Notes under the pieces: model-generated | Databases searched by the model: none | The model's input: the letters and a program-made list of their open reading frames with translations, nothing else | What the model was told of the DNA's origin: nothing | Assembly (NCBI GenBank): GCA_020346125.1 | Contig: CP070774.1 | Location: 2,006,290-2,060,380 of the forward strand | Direction of reading: 5' to 3' | Length of the DNA: 54,091 nt | Source of the DNA: Syntrophobacterales bacterium | Lineage (GTDB): Bacteria > Desulfobacterota > BSN033 > WVXP01 > G020346125 | Shown: one piece after another, positions 36,470-47,206 of the stretch | Layout: the number at the start of each line of letters is the position of its first letter | How positions within the stretch are numbered: the first letter of the stretch is position 1 | Translations under genes and position numbers: made by a program

Positions 36470-36600
36470 AGTTGGAATAGTGGAGTAATGGAATACTGGA
36501 ATGATGGGTAGAGAGGAATGAAAACAATAGATCCGTTTTTTCCGCTTTTTATTCCCCAATATTCCATTATTTCAACATTCCATTCATTCCAATTCTCTGA
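36470..36600. repeat. TGGAATA foldback element, copy A
   Basis: The left arm (about 36473-36510) is a run of TGGAATA-like units (TGGAATAGTGGAGTAATGG and so on) and the right arm (about 36548-36595) has the complementary ATTCCA units, so the DNA folds back. The core holds GAATGAAAACAAT and a T-rich run. A related copy lies at 44405-44605 in inverted orientation. Confidence 0.6.
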
Positions 36601-36772
36601 AAAATAACGCTCAGGGACAACGGTGTTCCCCAGAGCCTCAGGAAACCTCCCTCTCAGATGGGGTTGACTCTGGATCCGAGTTTCTAATATTAGGATGATA
36701 CCTCCGTGCAAATAGATTCCAAAGAGATTCGTTCCATGATTTTCTTCACCTTCGAAAAGACGGAGTGTGCTG

Positions 36773-37486
36773 ATGATGGAACCGCGGGAGAGGCTCATAT
36801 TTGCCCTTGATGTCGAACGTTTTGGCGATGCCCAAAAGCTTGCCGGCCTTTTGAAGGGCCATGTTGGCCTCTTCAAAGTAGGGAAACAGCTCTTTACCCA
36901 CGCAGGACCGAAAGTCATCGACATGATTCGAAATAAGGGGGAGCGGATCTTCCTGGACCTTAAGTTTCATGACATCCCCAATACGGTGGCAAAAGCGGCT
37001 GAGGAGGCGACCAAGCTCGGCTCAGCAATGTTTACCGTTCATTCCATGGGTGGATATGAGATGATGAAACGGGCGGTGGAATCCTCTAGAAATATTGCCA
37101 AACACCTCAATATACCAAGGCCCCTCATTTTGGCGGTGACCATCCTTACCAGCATGGATGAGGTGATCCTTGAAGAGGTGGGTATAAAGACCCCTTTAAA
37201 ACAACAGGTCGTGCGCCTCGCAACATTGGCCAAAAGGGCGGGAGTGAATGGAGTTATTGCCTCCCCGCGGGAAATCAGGCTTATACGCGATCATTGCGGG
37301 GCACATTTCCTCATCGTAACTCCAGGAGTGAGACCTGCCTCAGCGACCAAGGACGACCAGAAAAGGACCCTAACCCCTGGGGAAGCGGTCAGGGCAGGGG
37401 CAGACTATATTGTCGTGGGCCGACCCATTAAGGAGGCCGACGACCCCGTAAAGGCGGCGGACGAAATCGTCGAGGAAATATCGTGA
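36773..37486 (+). CDS. pyrF: Orotidine-5'-phosphate decarboxylase
   Basis: PyrF makes UMP by decarboxylating OMP. The 237-residue product has the LIFALDV start, the active-site signature DLKFHDIPNTV (about 64-74, with the catalytic Lys and Asp), a TVHSMGGYEM turn and the phosphate-binding VTPGVRP and IVVGRPI loops near the C-terminus. I chose ATG 36773 with CGGAG seven bases upstream; a GTG at 36767 is in frame. The stop overlaps the start of rlmB (GTGA). Confidence 0.97.
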   Translation: MMEPRERLIFALDVERFGDAQKLAGLLKGHVGLFKVGKQLFTHAGPKVIDMIRNKGERIFLDLKFHDIPNTVAKAAEEATKLGSAMFTVHSMGGYEMMKRAVESSRNIAKHLNIPRPLILAVTILTSMDEVILEEVGIKTPLKQQVVRLATLAKRAGVNGVIASPREIRLIRDHCGAHFLIVTPGVRPASATKDDQKRTLTPGEAVRAGADYIVVGRPIKEADDPVKAADEIVEEIS

Positions 37487-38238
37487 CCCACATTATCCAC
37501 GGGCTTCACCCTATCTACCAAGCCCTCAAAGCCCACCGAAACCCCGTTAAAAAGATCATCATTTCCCGAGGAAACACACGGAGACCTCTGAAGGAAATCC
37601 TGCGATTGGCCGCGGAAAGGGGAATTTCCATCCAATGGGCTGGCAGGGATAATCTAACGCGTATGGCCAAAACCACATCTCATCAAGGTATTGTGGCCCA
37701 AATGGATGAATTCAAATACGTTGAGGTCTCTGACATCGTCCAGAGGTGGGAGGCAAGGGGAGACAAGGCCTTTCTCCTCATCGTCGATGGCGTTGAGGAT
37801 CCGCAAAATCTCGGGGGATTAATTCGAACGGCACATGCCTTCGGCGTTCATGGGATCGTTATCCCCAAGGATAGGGCAACCCCCATTACCCCCACCGTCA
37901 TAAAGGCATCTGTTGGGGCGGCCTTCCATACCCCCATCGCCCGGGTTACCAATATCGCCTCCTGCCTCGAATTTCTGAAAAAAAGGGGAATTTGGATCTT
38001 GGGCGCTGAGGGGGGATCTGAACGTCCCATCTATGATTGTGATTTGGATTTAGATTTGGCCGTCGTCATCGGAAGTGAGGGAAGGGGGATCCGGCCTCTG
38101 GTCAAAAAAAAGTGCGATTTCCTCGCCTCCATTCCCCTCCACGGAGAGATTACCTCCCTCAACGCCTCTGTCGCTGGAGCGCTGGTGATGTATGAGGTCT
38201 TAAGAGGGCGATTGCCGGTGAAGGGAACCCATGATTAG
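37483..38238 (+). CDS. rlmB: 23S rRNA 2'-O-methyltransferase (RlmB/TrmH family)
   Basis: The 251-residue SPOUT methyltransferase probably methylates G2251 of 23S rRNA. The N-terminal substrate-binding domain (1-75) has ITHGLHP-like sequence and KTTSHQGIVAQ. The knotted SAM domain has VEDPQNLGGLIRTA (about 104-117), VIGSEGRGIRP (about 186-196) and the SLNASVAGALVMYE motif (about 224-237). The start is a GTG overlapping the pyrF stop. A decayed HAD gene overlaps its end by 8 bases. Confidence 0.95.
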   Translation: MTHIIHGLHPIYQALKAHRNPVKKIIISRGNTRRPLKEILRLAAERGISIQWAGRDNLTRMAKTTSHQGIVAQMDEFKYVEVSDIVQRWEARGDKAFLLIVDGVEDPQNLGGLIRTAHAFGVHGIVIPKDRATPITPTVIKASVGAAFHTPIARVTNIASCLEFLKKRGIWILGAEGGSERPIYDCDLDLDLAVVIGSEGRGIRPLVKKKCDFLASIPLHGEITSLNASVAGALVMYEVLRGRLPVKGTHD

Positions 38239-38473
38239 ATTGGACATCCCGGGAAGAGAGGCTTTTCGATTCGAGAACATCGTCCTCGATCTCAATAGAA
38301 CCCTCTCGTTCGACGGGAAAATCCAGCATAAGGCAAGGGGCAAAAATACCGCACTAACCGCTGACACCAGAGGCGGGGCAGAACAAATCCTGGGCAAACT
38401 CCAAACGGAGATTGTACTGCTTTCAGGCGACAATACATCTCGGGAGAAGGCGAAGGCGACGCTAAGGCGGTAA
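38231..38473 (+). pseudogene. HAD-like phosphatase remnant
   Basis: This 80-codon frame overlaps the rlmB end. The start IRLDIPGREAFRFENIVLD resembles the soluble P-type-ATPase-like HAD proteins, whose motif 1 is D-x-N-G-T; here it reads DLNRT, so the glycine is an arginine. About 15 residues before ALTADTRGGAEQIL seem to be deleted, and the C-terminal catalytic half is missing. It is too short and lacks motif residues to be active. Confidence 0.6.
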
Positions 38474-38516
38474 TATGCTTATTCATGTCCGCACGGTATG
38501 TCTCATGATGATCGAT

Positions 38517-39821
38517 TCAGGAACGGTAGTGGGCGTTAATCTTTACATAATCGGTGGAAAGGTCGCAGGTAAAAATAGAGGTATGTGCATTTCCCTGGTG
38601 GAGGCGGATGGTAAGCGTAACCGTATTCCCCTTGAGCACCTGATCGGCCTCTTTCTGTAATGCCCCATTTGTCCCCATCCCACCTAAGGCAACGGGGACG
38701 TGGTTCAAGAGAATATCGAAGGTATTGGGGTTGATGGCAACGCCCGAGCGCCCGATGGCAGCGGCGATCCTTCCCCAATTGGCATCCCCGCCGAAGAAGG
38801 CCGTTTTAACGAGATTCGAGTTGGCTACGCTCAATGCCACTTTCTTTGCATCGGCTTCGCTCCTCGCCCCCTCCACCCTCACCTCAATGAATTTCGTGGC
38901 CCCCTCCCCATCCCTGATGATCATCTTGGCTAATTCATGCAAAACTGCGGTAAAGCGGTCCCTGAAGAGGGAATAGTCAGCGGATTTCAGTGATATTACC
39001 CGATTTTTTGCCATTCCATTGGCCAAAACCAAGACGGTATCGTTGGTGCTGGTATCCCCATCCACCGTGATCCGGTTAAAGGTGAGCTCTTGAACATCGG
39101 TAAGTGCCTTTTGGAGTGATGCCCCTTCAATGGCCGCGTCGGTCATCACAAAGCAGAGCATCGTCGCCATACGGGGCATGATCATACCGGCTCCCTTTGC
39201 CACCCCACATATTCTGATTTCCCTTTGGCCTATCGAGCACCTCTCCATTTTCACCTTGGGGAACGTATCGGTGGTCATAATGGCCTCGGCCGCATCCAAA
39301 AGGGTATGGGAGGAGAGATTGCCGATGAGGCGCGGGATTCGGGAGAGGATTTTATCGATAGGCAGTGGTCTTCCAATCACACCCGTAGAGGAAACCAACA
39401 CCAGTTGCCTTGGGATCCGAAGAGCCTTTGCTGTCGAATCGGCCATGGCCCTTGCATCCCGCATCCCTTTTTCCCCAGTGCAGGCATTGGCGTTTCCGCT
39501 GTTGGCGACGATCGCCTGACACCTACCCTTCCTCATCCTCACCCGATCCAGTAAGACCGGTGCCGCCTTCACCCTATTGGTAGTGAATACCCCCGCGACT
39601 GTGGCTGGAATCACGGAATAAAAAAGGGCGAGATCCCTCTGTTCGCCCTCCTTGATGCCCGCAGAGATTCCGGAAAACATAAACCCTGGAATGGAAAAGT
39701 CCCCACCCTGTTTCTCTCCAATACCGTTGCTCACCGTTCCCTCTCTATCGCCCTCCCTCTCCGATTTACCGGCCGCAGCACTTTTTATATTTTCTCCCGC
39801 TGCCGCATGGGCATGGTTCAT
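38517..39821 (-). CDS. argJ: Bifunctional ornithine acetyltransferase/N-acetylglutamate synthase
   Basis: ArgJ recycles the acetyl group between N-acetylornithine and glutamate. The 434-residue product has [22 protein letters not shown] (about 143-153), and the self-cleavage site in [13 protein letters not shown], where the threonine before MLC is the nucleophile. [14 protein letters not shown] segment lies near the C-terminus. Start is uncertain: the ATG at 39821 overlaps secA by 56 bases, and a GTG at 39734 with GAGAGGGA upstream gives the usual family length. The first 30 residues of the long form are not conserved-looking. Confidence 0.96.
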   Translation of the reverse strand: MNHAHAAAGENIKSAAAGKSEREGDREGTVSNGIGEKQGGDFSIPGFMFSGISAGIKEGEQRDLALFYSVIPATVAGVFTTNRVKAAPVLLDRVRMRKGRCQAIVANSGNANACTGEKGMRDARAMADSTAKALRIPRQLVLVSSTGVIGRPLPIDKILSRIPRLIGNLSSHTLLDAAEAIMTTDTFPKVKMERCSIGQREIRICGVAKGAGMIMPRMATMLCFVMTDAAIEGASLQKALTDVQELTFNRITVDGDTSTNDTVLVLANGMAKNRVISLKSADYSLFRDRFTAVLHELAKMIIRDGEGATKFIEVRVEGARSEADAKKVALSVANSNLVKTAFFGGDANWGRIAAAIGRSGVAINPNTFDILLNHVPVALGGMGTNGALQKEADQVLKGNTVTLTIRLHQGNAHTSIFTCDLSTDYVKINAHYRS

Positions 39822-42774
39822 TTCGACCGATCTTCCTCCCTTCCCTCCTGAAGGTTACCACCTTTCCCCCCTCGGCCTCGGGCATTGCCATGGGGGCATC
39901 TTGCATCACTGGCATCTCACCCTCAAGGGGTGGCGAAAGCATCTCCCCCCGAGTGAGGACAAGCCGTTGTGGTCTCTCTCTGCTCCGACCCTTTGCCTCC
40001 CTTTCTGCCGCCAGTCGTATCGCGAAAAGCTGACGAATCGTATCCTCCCTGATCTCAGCCAACATATCCAAAAACATCTCGGACCCCTCTATTCTGAACT
40101 CCGTCAAGGGGTCCTTCTGGCCGTATCCTCGGAGTCCAATCCCCTCTTTCAAATAATCTATGCTGAGAAGATGTTCCCTCCAGTGTGTATCGATGGATTG
40201 CAATAAAATGACCTTCTCAAGATGGCGCACTATCTCTTGGCCGAGTTCCTGTTCCTTTATTGCATAAGCCTTCCGTACTCCATCGAGGATTTGTTCCCTC
40301 AATGCATCTTGGTCTAAACCGTCGGATTTCTCCTCTTCGATATCGAAATGGATCGAAAAATTCCTGAATAGTTCATCCTGGAGTCCCCTCAAGTTCCACT
40401 CCTCGGGGTAGGTCTTTCTATCGGTGTGGATATCTAAGATCTCCTCCACCAGTTCCTCCGCCATCTCCATAACCCGATCGCTCACGTTATCATTGCCTAA
40501 AACCTCCCTTCTCCGCCGGTAGATCTCCTCCCTCTGTCTATTCATCACATCATCGTATTCCAGCAGATGCTTTCTGATATCGAAGTTATGCCCCTCTACC
40601 CTCCGTTGAGCATTCTCTATGGCCTTCGTGATTAAGTTATGTTCGATGGGCTGATCCTCCTCAATACCCAATTTCGTCATCACAGTGGATATCCTCTCAG
40701 ACCCGAATAAACGCATCAAATCGTCCTCCAGGGAGAGGTAAAATCTCGATGACCCGGGATCTCCCTGTCTACCCGCCCTGCCCCTCAATTGATTGTCAAT
40801 ACGTCTCGCCTCATGCCGCTCGGTGCCGATGACGTGTAATCCCCCGTGGGTCAGGACCTCTTCCTTCTCCTTGACCGCAGTGGCACGGGTCCTTTCGTAG
40901 GCCTTCCGCTCCTCTTTCTCCGATGCCCCATCATCAACCATGGCCTTTGCCAAGAATTTCGGATTCCCTCCCAGGAGGATATCCGTGCCCCTTCCGGCCA
41001 TATTGGTGGATATAGTAACGGCACCCTTTCTTCCCGCCTGGGCAATGACCTCGGCCTCCCGCTCATGATTCTTGGCATTGAGGACGTGGTGTTTAATCCC
41101 ATTCCGCTTCAGCAGCCGACTTAACCTCTCCGATTTCTCAACGGATACGGTTCCAACCAGGACCGGGTGACCCTCCCCGTGTAATTGGGAGATATCCCTG
41201 AGAACGGCATTGAACTTCTCCCTCTCGGATTTGTAAATAACGTCGGGGTATTCCGTTCTGATCAAGGGCATGTTTGTGGGGATGACCGTGACCTCTAAAC
41301 CGTAAGTCTTATGGAATTCCATCTCCTCGGTATAAGCGGTACCCGTCATTCCCGCAAGCTTCTCGTACATCCGAAAATAATTCTGGAAGGTAATGGTTGC
41401 GAGGGTTTGATTCTCCCTCTCAATGGTCACCCCCTCCTTCGCCTCCAAGGCCTGGTGCAGTCCATCGCTATACCGCCGTCCGGGCATAAGCCTCCCCGTG
41501 AATTCATCGACGATGACCACCTGTCCGTTGCTCACCACATACGCCACATCCCTTTCGAATAGGGAATACGCCCTCAACAATTGCGACACATTGTGGATCT
41601 TCTCCGTCTTCTCGGAATATTCCGCCTCCAATTTCATCCTCAGCTGGGCCCTTTCTTGGGGATCAAGATCGGGGTCGGCATCTATCGAGCTCAAGTCCGG
41701 GAGCACGAAGAAATCGGGATCTTGGGGTGACAAAACCTTCCTCCCCCTTTCGGTCAAATCCGCTACGTTCGATTTCTCATCGATGACGAAAGAGAGGTCC
41801 TTATCGAGGAGATCCCAATTCTTATCCCTGAAGAAATCCAACTCCACACTATCTAGCAACTTCCTATATTTCCCATCCTCGAGAATTCTCAAGAGGTGTT
41901 TATGTTTAGGGACCCCCCTTTTGGCCTGAAGCAATTTGATGCCCGCCTCGTAATCCTCTCCCTCCCGGAGCAGCTCCTCGGCCTCACTCAGAGTCCGATT
42001 AATCGTCCTCGTCTGGCCTTGAAAGAGCCTCTCGACGGGACCCTTGAGTTCGTGGAATTTGTGTGTTGAACGCTCCACCGGCCCCGATATGATCAGGGGG
42101 GTCCTGGCCTCATCGATGAGGATGCTATCTACCTCATCCACGATGCCGTAGTGGAGTTCTCTTTGCACACATTCATCCAGGCTGAATTTCATATGATCCC
42201 TGAGATAATCGAACCCGAACTCGTTGTTGGTCCCGTAGGTGATATCGGCCCTGTAAGCCTTCTGCCTATCGAGATCATCCATTTCATGAACGATGACACC
42301 CACCGATAAGCCCAGGAATTGATAAATCGCGCCCATCCAATCCCGATCCCGTTTGGCCAAATAGTCGTTCACCGTGATAATATGAACACCCTTACTGGTA
42401 AGAGCGTTTAGATAGGCGGGCAGAGTTGCCACAAGGGTCTTCCCCTCTCCCGTGGCCATCTCAGCGATCTTTCCCTCGTGGAGTACAATTCCCCCCATCA
42501 GTTGAACGTCGAAGGGACGCTCTCCTAATGTCCTCTTGGAAGCCTCCCTCACGGCGGCGAAAGCCTCCGGAAGCAGGCTATCCAAATTCTCACCCCGATC
42601 GACCCTTTCCTTGAAATGGGTCGTCTTCGACCTCAAATCGGCGTCGCTCAATTTCTGAAACTCCGGCTCCATGTGATTGATTCGCTCCACCATGGGTTGG
42701 AGGCGGTTCAGTACCCTCTCGTTTTTCGTCCCCAGAATTTTGATGGCGGTCTTTTTGACGATAGAGCCAATCAT
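39766..42774 (-). CDS. secA: Preprotein translocase ATPase SecA
   Basis: SecA drives protein export through SecYEG. The 1002-residue product has [16 protein letters not shown] (Walker A, about 101-116), [58 protein letters not shown], and a C-terminal zinc-binding SEC-C motif, [13 protein letters not shown]. It is longer than E. coli SecA by about 100 residues, with extra sequence around 240-390. It follows the M23 peptidase gene but a terminator lies between, so it has its own promoter. Confidence 0.98.
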   Translation of the reverse strand: MIGSIVKKTAIKILGTKNERVLNRLQPMVERINHMEPEFQKLSDADLRSKTTHFKERVDRGENLDSLLPEAFAAVREASKRTLGERPFDVQLMGGIVLHEGKIAEMATGEGKTLVATLPAYLNALTSKGVHIITVNDYLAKRDRDWMGAIYQFLGLSVGVIVHEMDDLDRQKAYRADITYGTNNEFGFDYLRDHMKFSLDECVQRELHYGIVDEVDSILIDEARTPLIISGPVERSTHKFHELKGPVERLFQGQTRTINRTLSEAEELLREGEDYEAGIKLLQAKRGVPKHKHLLRILEDGKYRKLLDSVELDFFRDKNWDLLDKDLSFVIDEKSNVADLTERGRKVLSPQDPDFFVLPDLSSIDADPDLDPQERAQLRMKLEAEYSEKTEKIHNVSQLLRAYSLFERDVAYVVSNGQVVIVDEFTGRLMPGRRYSDGLHQALEAKEGVTIERENQTLATITFQNYFRMYEKLAGMTGTAYTEEMEFHKTYGLEVTVIPTNMPLIRTEYPDVIYKSEREKFNAVLRDISQLHGEGHPVLVGTVSVEKSERLSRLLKRNGIKHHVLNAKNHEREAEVIAQAGRKGAVTISTNMAGRGTDILLGGNPKFLAKAMVDDGASEKEERKAYERTRATAVKEKEEVLTHGGLHVIGTERHEARRIDNQLRGRAGRQGDPGSSRFYLSLEDDLMRLFGSERISTVMTKLGIEEDQPIEHNLITKAIENAQRRVEGHNFDIRKHLLEYDDVMNRQREEIYRRRREVLGNDNVSDRVMEMAEELVEEILDIHTDRKTYPEEWNLRGLQDELFRNFSIHFDIEEEKSDGLDQDALREQILDGVRKAYAIKEQELGQEIVRHLEKVILLQSIDTHWREHLLSIDYLKEGIGLRGYGQKDPLTEFRIEGSEMFLDMLAEIREDTIRQLFAIRLAAEREAKGRSRERPQRLVLTRGEMLSPPLEGEMPVMQDAPMAMPEAEGGKVVTFRREGRKIGRNEPCPCGSGRKYKKCCGR

Positions 42775-42884
42775 TTTTGAGCCCCCAGTTCTATAAGTAC
42801 CCTCTTTCTTAGATTATTTTACAGTCTCGGGGTGAAGAATTCAAGCTATTCCTCGGCTTGTCCTGATCTCGGCCTGGGGAAGGG

Positions 42885-42920
42885 ACAAAAAAACCCGATA
42901 GAACTTCTTCATCTATCGGG
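42885..42920 (-). terminator. Strong intrinsic terminator after the M23 peptidase gene
   Basis: On the minus strand ACCCGATAGA and TCTATCGGGT form a perfect 10-base stem with a 9-base loop, followed by a seven-T run. It lies 35 bases after the peptidase stop and separates that gene from secA. Confidence 0.92.
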
Positions 42921-42954
42921 TATCTGGATATTCCGGATAAAAAGGCGAATCTTC

Positions 42955-43866
42955 TTAATTTAAGATATATTTCATGGGGTTTACGGGAACCCCGTTCTCC
43001 CTTACCTCATAATGGAGATGAGGGCCTGTGGACTTTCCCGAACTCCCAACCTCCGCGATCTTCTGTCCCCTCTTCACCTTTTGGCCGATCTTAACGTTTA
43101 TCTTATGCAAGTGTCCGTAACGGGTGGAGAACCCGAATCCATGGCTGATAACCAAAATCTTGCCAAAACCCCACTCCCTGCCGATATTAGTGACCAACCC
43201 GTCCGCAGGGGCGAAGATGGGCGTGCCGGTACGGTTTGATATATCGATCCCCTCATGCATTTGTCGCAATCCCGTAAAGGGGGAAATTCGATATCCAAAA
43301 CCAGAGGTAAACCATCCCCTTGCCGGCCAAATAGATGGGGTATGGGTCAACTGAACCCTTTTGTTTTGCAGGAGGCTTTCCAGTTCCTTGAGGCTGCTCC
43401 CTTCCGCGGTAGCCTCCTCATCCAACCGTTCCAAGTCGTGCCTCATCTGTTTCATCAACTCCTCCTCATTCCTCTGGAGGAGCAAGGTCTCTCGAATATC
43501 CTCAGGTGAAGGCCCCCCAATTCCAAAGAACCGTCTGGTACTTCCCTCCGAAGCCTCGAGGTTGGCCAGAATCCTCAGCCTTCTATCAAATTCCCTCATC
43601 CCCGCGATCTTTCTCTCCAACTCCCCGATTTTCTCGCAGAAAAAATGAACCTGGGACCGCTGAAGCTGGGTTTCCTCCCGTAATCGGCTCAGTTCCATGA
43701 CCTTCTGCCTCATAATTACGTAATCAAAGCTAAAATACCCGAGGAGGATGAAGAAGATAGGAATGGCGAAACAGATCAATTTGGCTAAGAGTCGGGGCAA
43801 TCTGTATCTTCTGATTGCGGAAGCCTTCTTAGAGAAAATGAGGATATTGTAAAAGTTCCCTCCCAA
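42955..43866 (-). CDS. M23 family metallopeptidase (LytM-like), membrane-anchored
   Basis: The 303-residue protein has one membrane helix (about 28-48), a coiled-coil (about 55-165) and a LytM domain (about 185-303) with HEGIDISNRTGTPI (first zinc His and Asp), and HLHYEVRENG (the HxH motif). An HG-rich VISHGFGFSTRYGHLHKI segment lies between. The zinc ligands look complete, so it may cut peptidoglycan cross-links, or act as a regulator in division. It lies upstream of secA behind a terminator. Confidence 0.92.
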   Translation of the reverse strand: MGGNFYNILIFSKKASAIRRYRLPRLLAKLICFAIPIFFILLGYFSFDYVIMRQKVMELSRLREETQLQRSQVHFFCEKIGELERKIAGMREFDRRLRILANLEASEGSTRRFFGIGGPSPEDIRETLLLQRNEEELMKQMRHDLERLDEEATAEGSSLKELESLLQNKRVQLTHTPSIWPARGWFTSGFGYRISPFTGLRQMHEGIDISNRTGTPIFAPADGLVTNIGREWGFGKILVISHGFGFSTRYGHLHKINVKIGQKVKRGQKIAEVGSSGKSTGPHLHYEVRENGVPVNPMKYILN

Positions 43867-44694
43867 AAATTACCCCCTTTCACCTACCAAACGAACTACT
43901 CACCTGCTCAAATATCAAAAAGAAATTGAGATGTCAAGAATTTTTTTCATTAAACTCGTTCAGCGAGCACCGTTGTCATACTTGCTCATGAGGGCCCAAC
44001 TAAGGTGAATATATACCAGTACCCCCTTTTTGATCGGGACTAAATAGAAGCAAAACCCATACCAAAGAGATGTACTCATAGGAGCGTAAGCCTCACATTT
44101 CATCGATATTATGTTGCATATCCTATCGAAAAAACAGAAAAAATAGGAAATATGAAGATCAAAGGAAGAGTAATTCCCAGGCACGCTCTGTCCATCCTTG
44201 AATCTCATAATATCGCGATGTGTTATCTAACCTTTTTTCATAGATAGTACATTTTTTGCGCAGCCTTCATGTTACGAGGATCTTATCAAATCAATCTAGT
44301 GACAATCCTCTGAAAAATTGGCAAAAAGAGCTCTGAGCGCACATTAAACGTTCCGAATTATTGCAATATTGAAATCATAGGTTTTTTGTAACGACCGATT
44401 TGTGCTATTCACATGGAATGATGGAATAGACCATATGGAATATTAGAATGCTGGATTATTGGAATAGTGGGGGAAAATGCAATAACCATTCTCAATTGTT
44501 TTCATCCTTCTGGACCCATTATTCCACTATTCCAGTATTTCCCATCGTTCCATTATTCCAATCTTCCAATAATCCAGTTCGGTTATTCCAATATTCTGGC
44601 TAGGGCGAAGCCCCTGAATTCATATAATCGTCAGAAAATTATGACCATCCCTTGGAGGGAGCCAGCCCACGGTAGTTCGTTACTGGGCGAGGGA
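43867..44694. other. 828-base gap with a foldback repeat
   Basis: I find no gene between the M23 start and the tldE stop. The 43867-44400 part is AT-rich with no convincing frame; an 82-codon minus frame at 43960-44208 lacks any recognisable feature. The right part holds the TGGAATA foldback element (44405-44605). Confidence 0.6.
44405..44605. repeat. TGGAATA foldback element, copy B
   Basis: Runs of TGGAATA-type units (about 44412-44470) are matched by complementary ATTCCA units (about 44518-44600). The core carries ATTGTTTTCATCC, the reverse complement of GGATGAAAACAAT, close to the GAATGAAAACAAT in copy A (36470-36600), so the two copies lie in opposite orientation. Similar TGGAATA tracts may recur elsewhere in the genome. 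Confidence 0.65.
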
Positions 44695-46053
44695 TCAACG
44701 GCCACTTATGGCGAGCTTGCTTGTTCTGAGGCTTGGGGACCCGAGTTTCCCCGTGAAACGAAAATCTGACCCCACCTCCTCGATGTTCTTAAATAGATCC
44801 AGGACGTTTCCTGAAATGGCGATCCCCTTCACCGGATGGATGGGCCTCCCACTTTCGATCCACGAACCAGCCGCCCCAAGAGAAAAATCGCCGGAGATGG
44901 GGTTTGCGGTATGGATCCCCATTACTTCCTCGATCACGATACCATTTTGGAGGCCTCCCAGAAGATCGCTAAAGGACCTATCCCCCCTCTCAATATAGAG
45001 ATTGGAAATGCCGAGCGATGGAGGGACCTTTATTCCTTCCCGGATGCAATTGCCCGTTGACCGTCCTTCCTCTCGGCTTGCCCAATAGAAATCGAACAGG
45101 AAGCCCGTGATCCTCCCGGAAATAACTACCGGCGTTCTTTGACTCTCGACTCCTTCGCCATCGAAAGGGGAGGTAACCATCCCCTGGGGATGTAACCCAT
45201 CATCATAAATATTTAGCTTTGAAGAGAATGCCCTTGAGCCTAACCCATCGGAAAACAATGACTTCCCCTTTCGAACGTTTTCTACCGCAAAGGAGGGAGC
45301 CAGGATCGATAGAAACTCACAGGCGATCTGATTTCTGATCAGGGTGGGATAGAAGGCGGTTTTAAGGGGCCGAGCCCCTAATTTCTCCCTCGCTTTTCGA
45401 GCCGCTTCCCTACCGATTCGAGCCACATCGAGCCCTTCGAACGAATGGTGGAAATCAAAATCCCATCCCATCTCTGATTCCGAGCCCTCTTCTGCGACTG
45501 CCATCACGCTCCCCATAAAGATTGAGGAGGTAAAGCCCTCCTCAACTCCCTCCGAATTCACGAGAAATACCATTCTCTCAGCATCCTCATAAATCGCCTT
45601 CCCCACCCTCTTTACCCGCTTGGGATCGGAGGCAAGGGCCATAGCTTCCAAGGCCATCGCCTTCTCTATTCTCTCTTGGGCGGAAATGCGCCTTATTCGC
45701 CCATCATAGATACCGGGGATGGGATTAAAATCCCTCGGAGGTGCGGGGAATCCATAAAATGGATCTGCCGAGAGGTTTGCTGCTCCATCTATGGCGGCTT
45801 CTATCATCCTCGCGATCTCAACCGCATCAAAGCTGGTGCAATAGGAGAAGCCGAGCCTCTGGCCCTTAATAATCCGGAGTCCGAGTCCCATTGACTGAGC
45901 CTTCTTAAAGGACTCCAACTCTCCATCCCGCACTTCGATGCTCGTTGAGACGGATTGGGAGAGATAGATCTCATATCCATCGACTCGTCGCTTTTTAATC
46001 CCTTGGACGCATTCGGCGGCAATCTCCCGGGGATTAAAGCGGTCATCAAACAT
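44695..46053 (-). CDS. PmbA/TldE-type peptidase subunit
   Basis: The 452-residue protein has the TldD/PmbA N-terminal domain (about 1-210, with QSMGLGLRIIKGQRLGFSYC) and C-terminal domain with SPFDGEGVESQRTPVVISG and GIHTANPISGDFSLGAAGSW. There is no HExxxH zinc motif, so it is the PmbA/TldE partner type rather than catalytic TldD. TldD/TldE heterodimers cut small peptides and process modified peptides or antitoxins; no tldD is in the window. It follows fabH by 67 bases on the minus strand. Confidence 0.93.
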   Translation of the reverse strand: MFDDRFNPREIAAECVQGIKKRRVDGYEIYLSQSVSTSIEVRDGELESFKKAQSMGLGLRIIKGQRLGFSYCTSFDAVEIARMIEAAIDGAANLSADPFYGFPAPPRDFNPIPGIYDGRIRRISAQERIEKAMALEAMALASDPKRVKRVGKAIYEDAERMVFLVNSEGVEEGFTSSIFMGSVMAVAEEGSESEMGWDFDFHHSFEGLDVARIGREAARKAREKLGARPLKTAFYPTLIRNQIACEFLSILAPSFAVENVRKGKSLFSDGLGSRAFSSKLNIYDDGLHPQGMVTSPFDGEGVESQRTPVVISGRITGFLFDFYWASREEGRSTGNCIREGIKVPPSLGISNLYIERGDRSFSDLLGGLQNGIVIEEVMGIHTANPISGDFSLGAAGSWIESGRPIHPVKGIAISGNVLDLFKNIEEVGSDFRFTGKLGSPSLRTSKLAISGR

Positions 46054-46120
46054 CTTTTTTAAATCCTTGAACTGAGTCCCTAATCCCGCTGAGGAAGGTC
46101 CAATAAGGATAACCCCTCTT

Positions 46121-47116
46121 TTACCATCTGATCAATGAGCTTGCCCAGGTGAGACCGCCTCCAAAGGCCGTAAGGCAAAGCAAGTCTCCTGCTTGTATAC
46201 TTCCATCTCGCAAGGCCGAATCGAGGGTAATGGGAACGGTGGCCGATGAGATATTGGCGAATTTCTCGATAGTCAAATAAACCCTTTCCATGGGGACATT
46301 CAATCGCTTTGCCATTGACTGGAGGATTCTAATGTTGGCTTGATGGGGGATGATCCATTTGACATCTGAGATACTATAGCCATTATATGACACTGCTTCC
46401 TCACATGCCTCGGCGAAATATTTTACGGCAATTCGAACCGACTCGTTTGCCTTAATCATCTTCAAATAGTGGAGTTTCTTGTCCACGCTCTCATATGAGA
46501 TAGGTGTTGTCCTCGAACCCCCGCCTGGCAAGAGGAGATTTTCTCCTCCTGCGCCATCGGTATTGATGTGAGTCGATAAGATCTCATGGATATCTTCATC
46601 GGAATCAACCGCCTCCAATACTACGGCTCCTGCCCCATCTCCCCAAAGGATGCAGCTCTCCCTGTCCGTCCAATCGAGAGTTCGGCTCATGATCTCCGAG
46701 GCAACGATCAAGGCATTTCTATAGATCCCCCTTCGCAAATACTGCTCGGCTACCGATAAGGCAAAGATGAATCCGGAACAGGCCGCCAAGATATCGAATG
46801 ATACGGCCCGGTGTGCCCCCAATTTCGCCTCAAGCCAGTTGGACCCCGCTGGACATGCTGTATCTGGTGTCATCGTTGCCATGATGATGAGATCCAGGTC
46901 TTCAGCGGAATAACCACCCATCTCCATTGCTTTAAGGGATGCATCCTTGGCTAAATCCGAGGCGTCCACATCCGGAGCTGCGATCCGCCTTTCCTTGATT
47001 CCAGTCCTCTTGAAAACCCATTCATCATTGGTATCCAAGACCTTCCCGAGGTCAAAATTGGTCATCACTTTCTCGGGCAAATATGAACCCGTTCCCCGTA
47101 TGGCTATCCTCTTCAT
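46121..47116 (-). CDS. fabH: 3-oxoacyl-ACP synthase III (KAS III)
   Basis: FabH starts fatty-acid synthesis by condensing acetyl-CoA with malonyl-ACP. The 331-residue product has the catalytic triad: Cys in DILAACSGFIFAL (about 112), His in WIIPHQANIRIL (about 254) and Asn in EKFANISSATVPI (about 284). It begins IRGTGSYLPEKVMTN, as usual. Length is normal. It follows the WPF-repeat gene on the same strand with a 90-base gap. No other fab gene is near. Confidence 0.95.
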   Translation of the reverse strand: MKRIAIRGTGSYLPEKVMTNFDLGKVLDTNDEWVFKRTGIKERRIAAPDVDASDLAKDASLKAMEMGGYSAEDLDLIIMATMTPDTACPAGSNWLEAKLGAHRAVSFDILAACSGFIFALSVAEQYLRRGIYRNALIVASEIMSRTLDWTDRESCILWGDGAGAVVLEAVDSDEDIHEILSTHINTDGAGGENLLLPGGGSRTTPISYESVDKKLHYLKMIKANESVRIAVKYFAEACEEAVSYNGYSISDVKWIIPHQANIRILQSMAKRLNVPMERVYLTIEKFANISSATVPITLDSALRDGSIQAGDLLCLTAFGGGLTWASSLIRW

Positions 47117-47206
47117 TTCCGACTCCGCCCTCCACTGCTATTCTGAGATCTTATCCTTCTTGTTGCCATATTGTCCCGCCCTTTCAACGAGTTCTCCTCC
47201 CCTTGA

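Noticed and set aside
43960-44208. 82-codon minus-strand frame in the gap before tldE.
   Set aside because: No ribosome site or recognisable segment, and base pattern looks noncoding.
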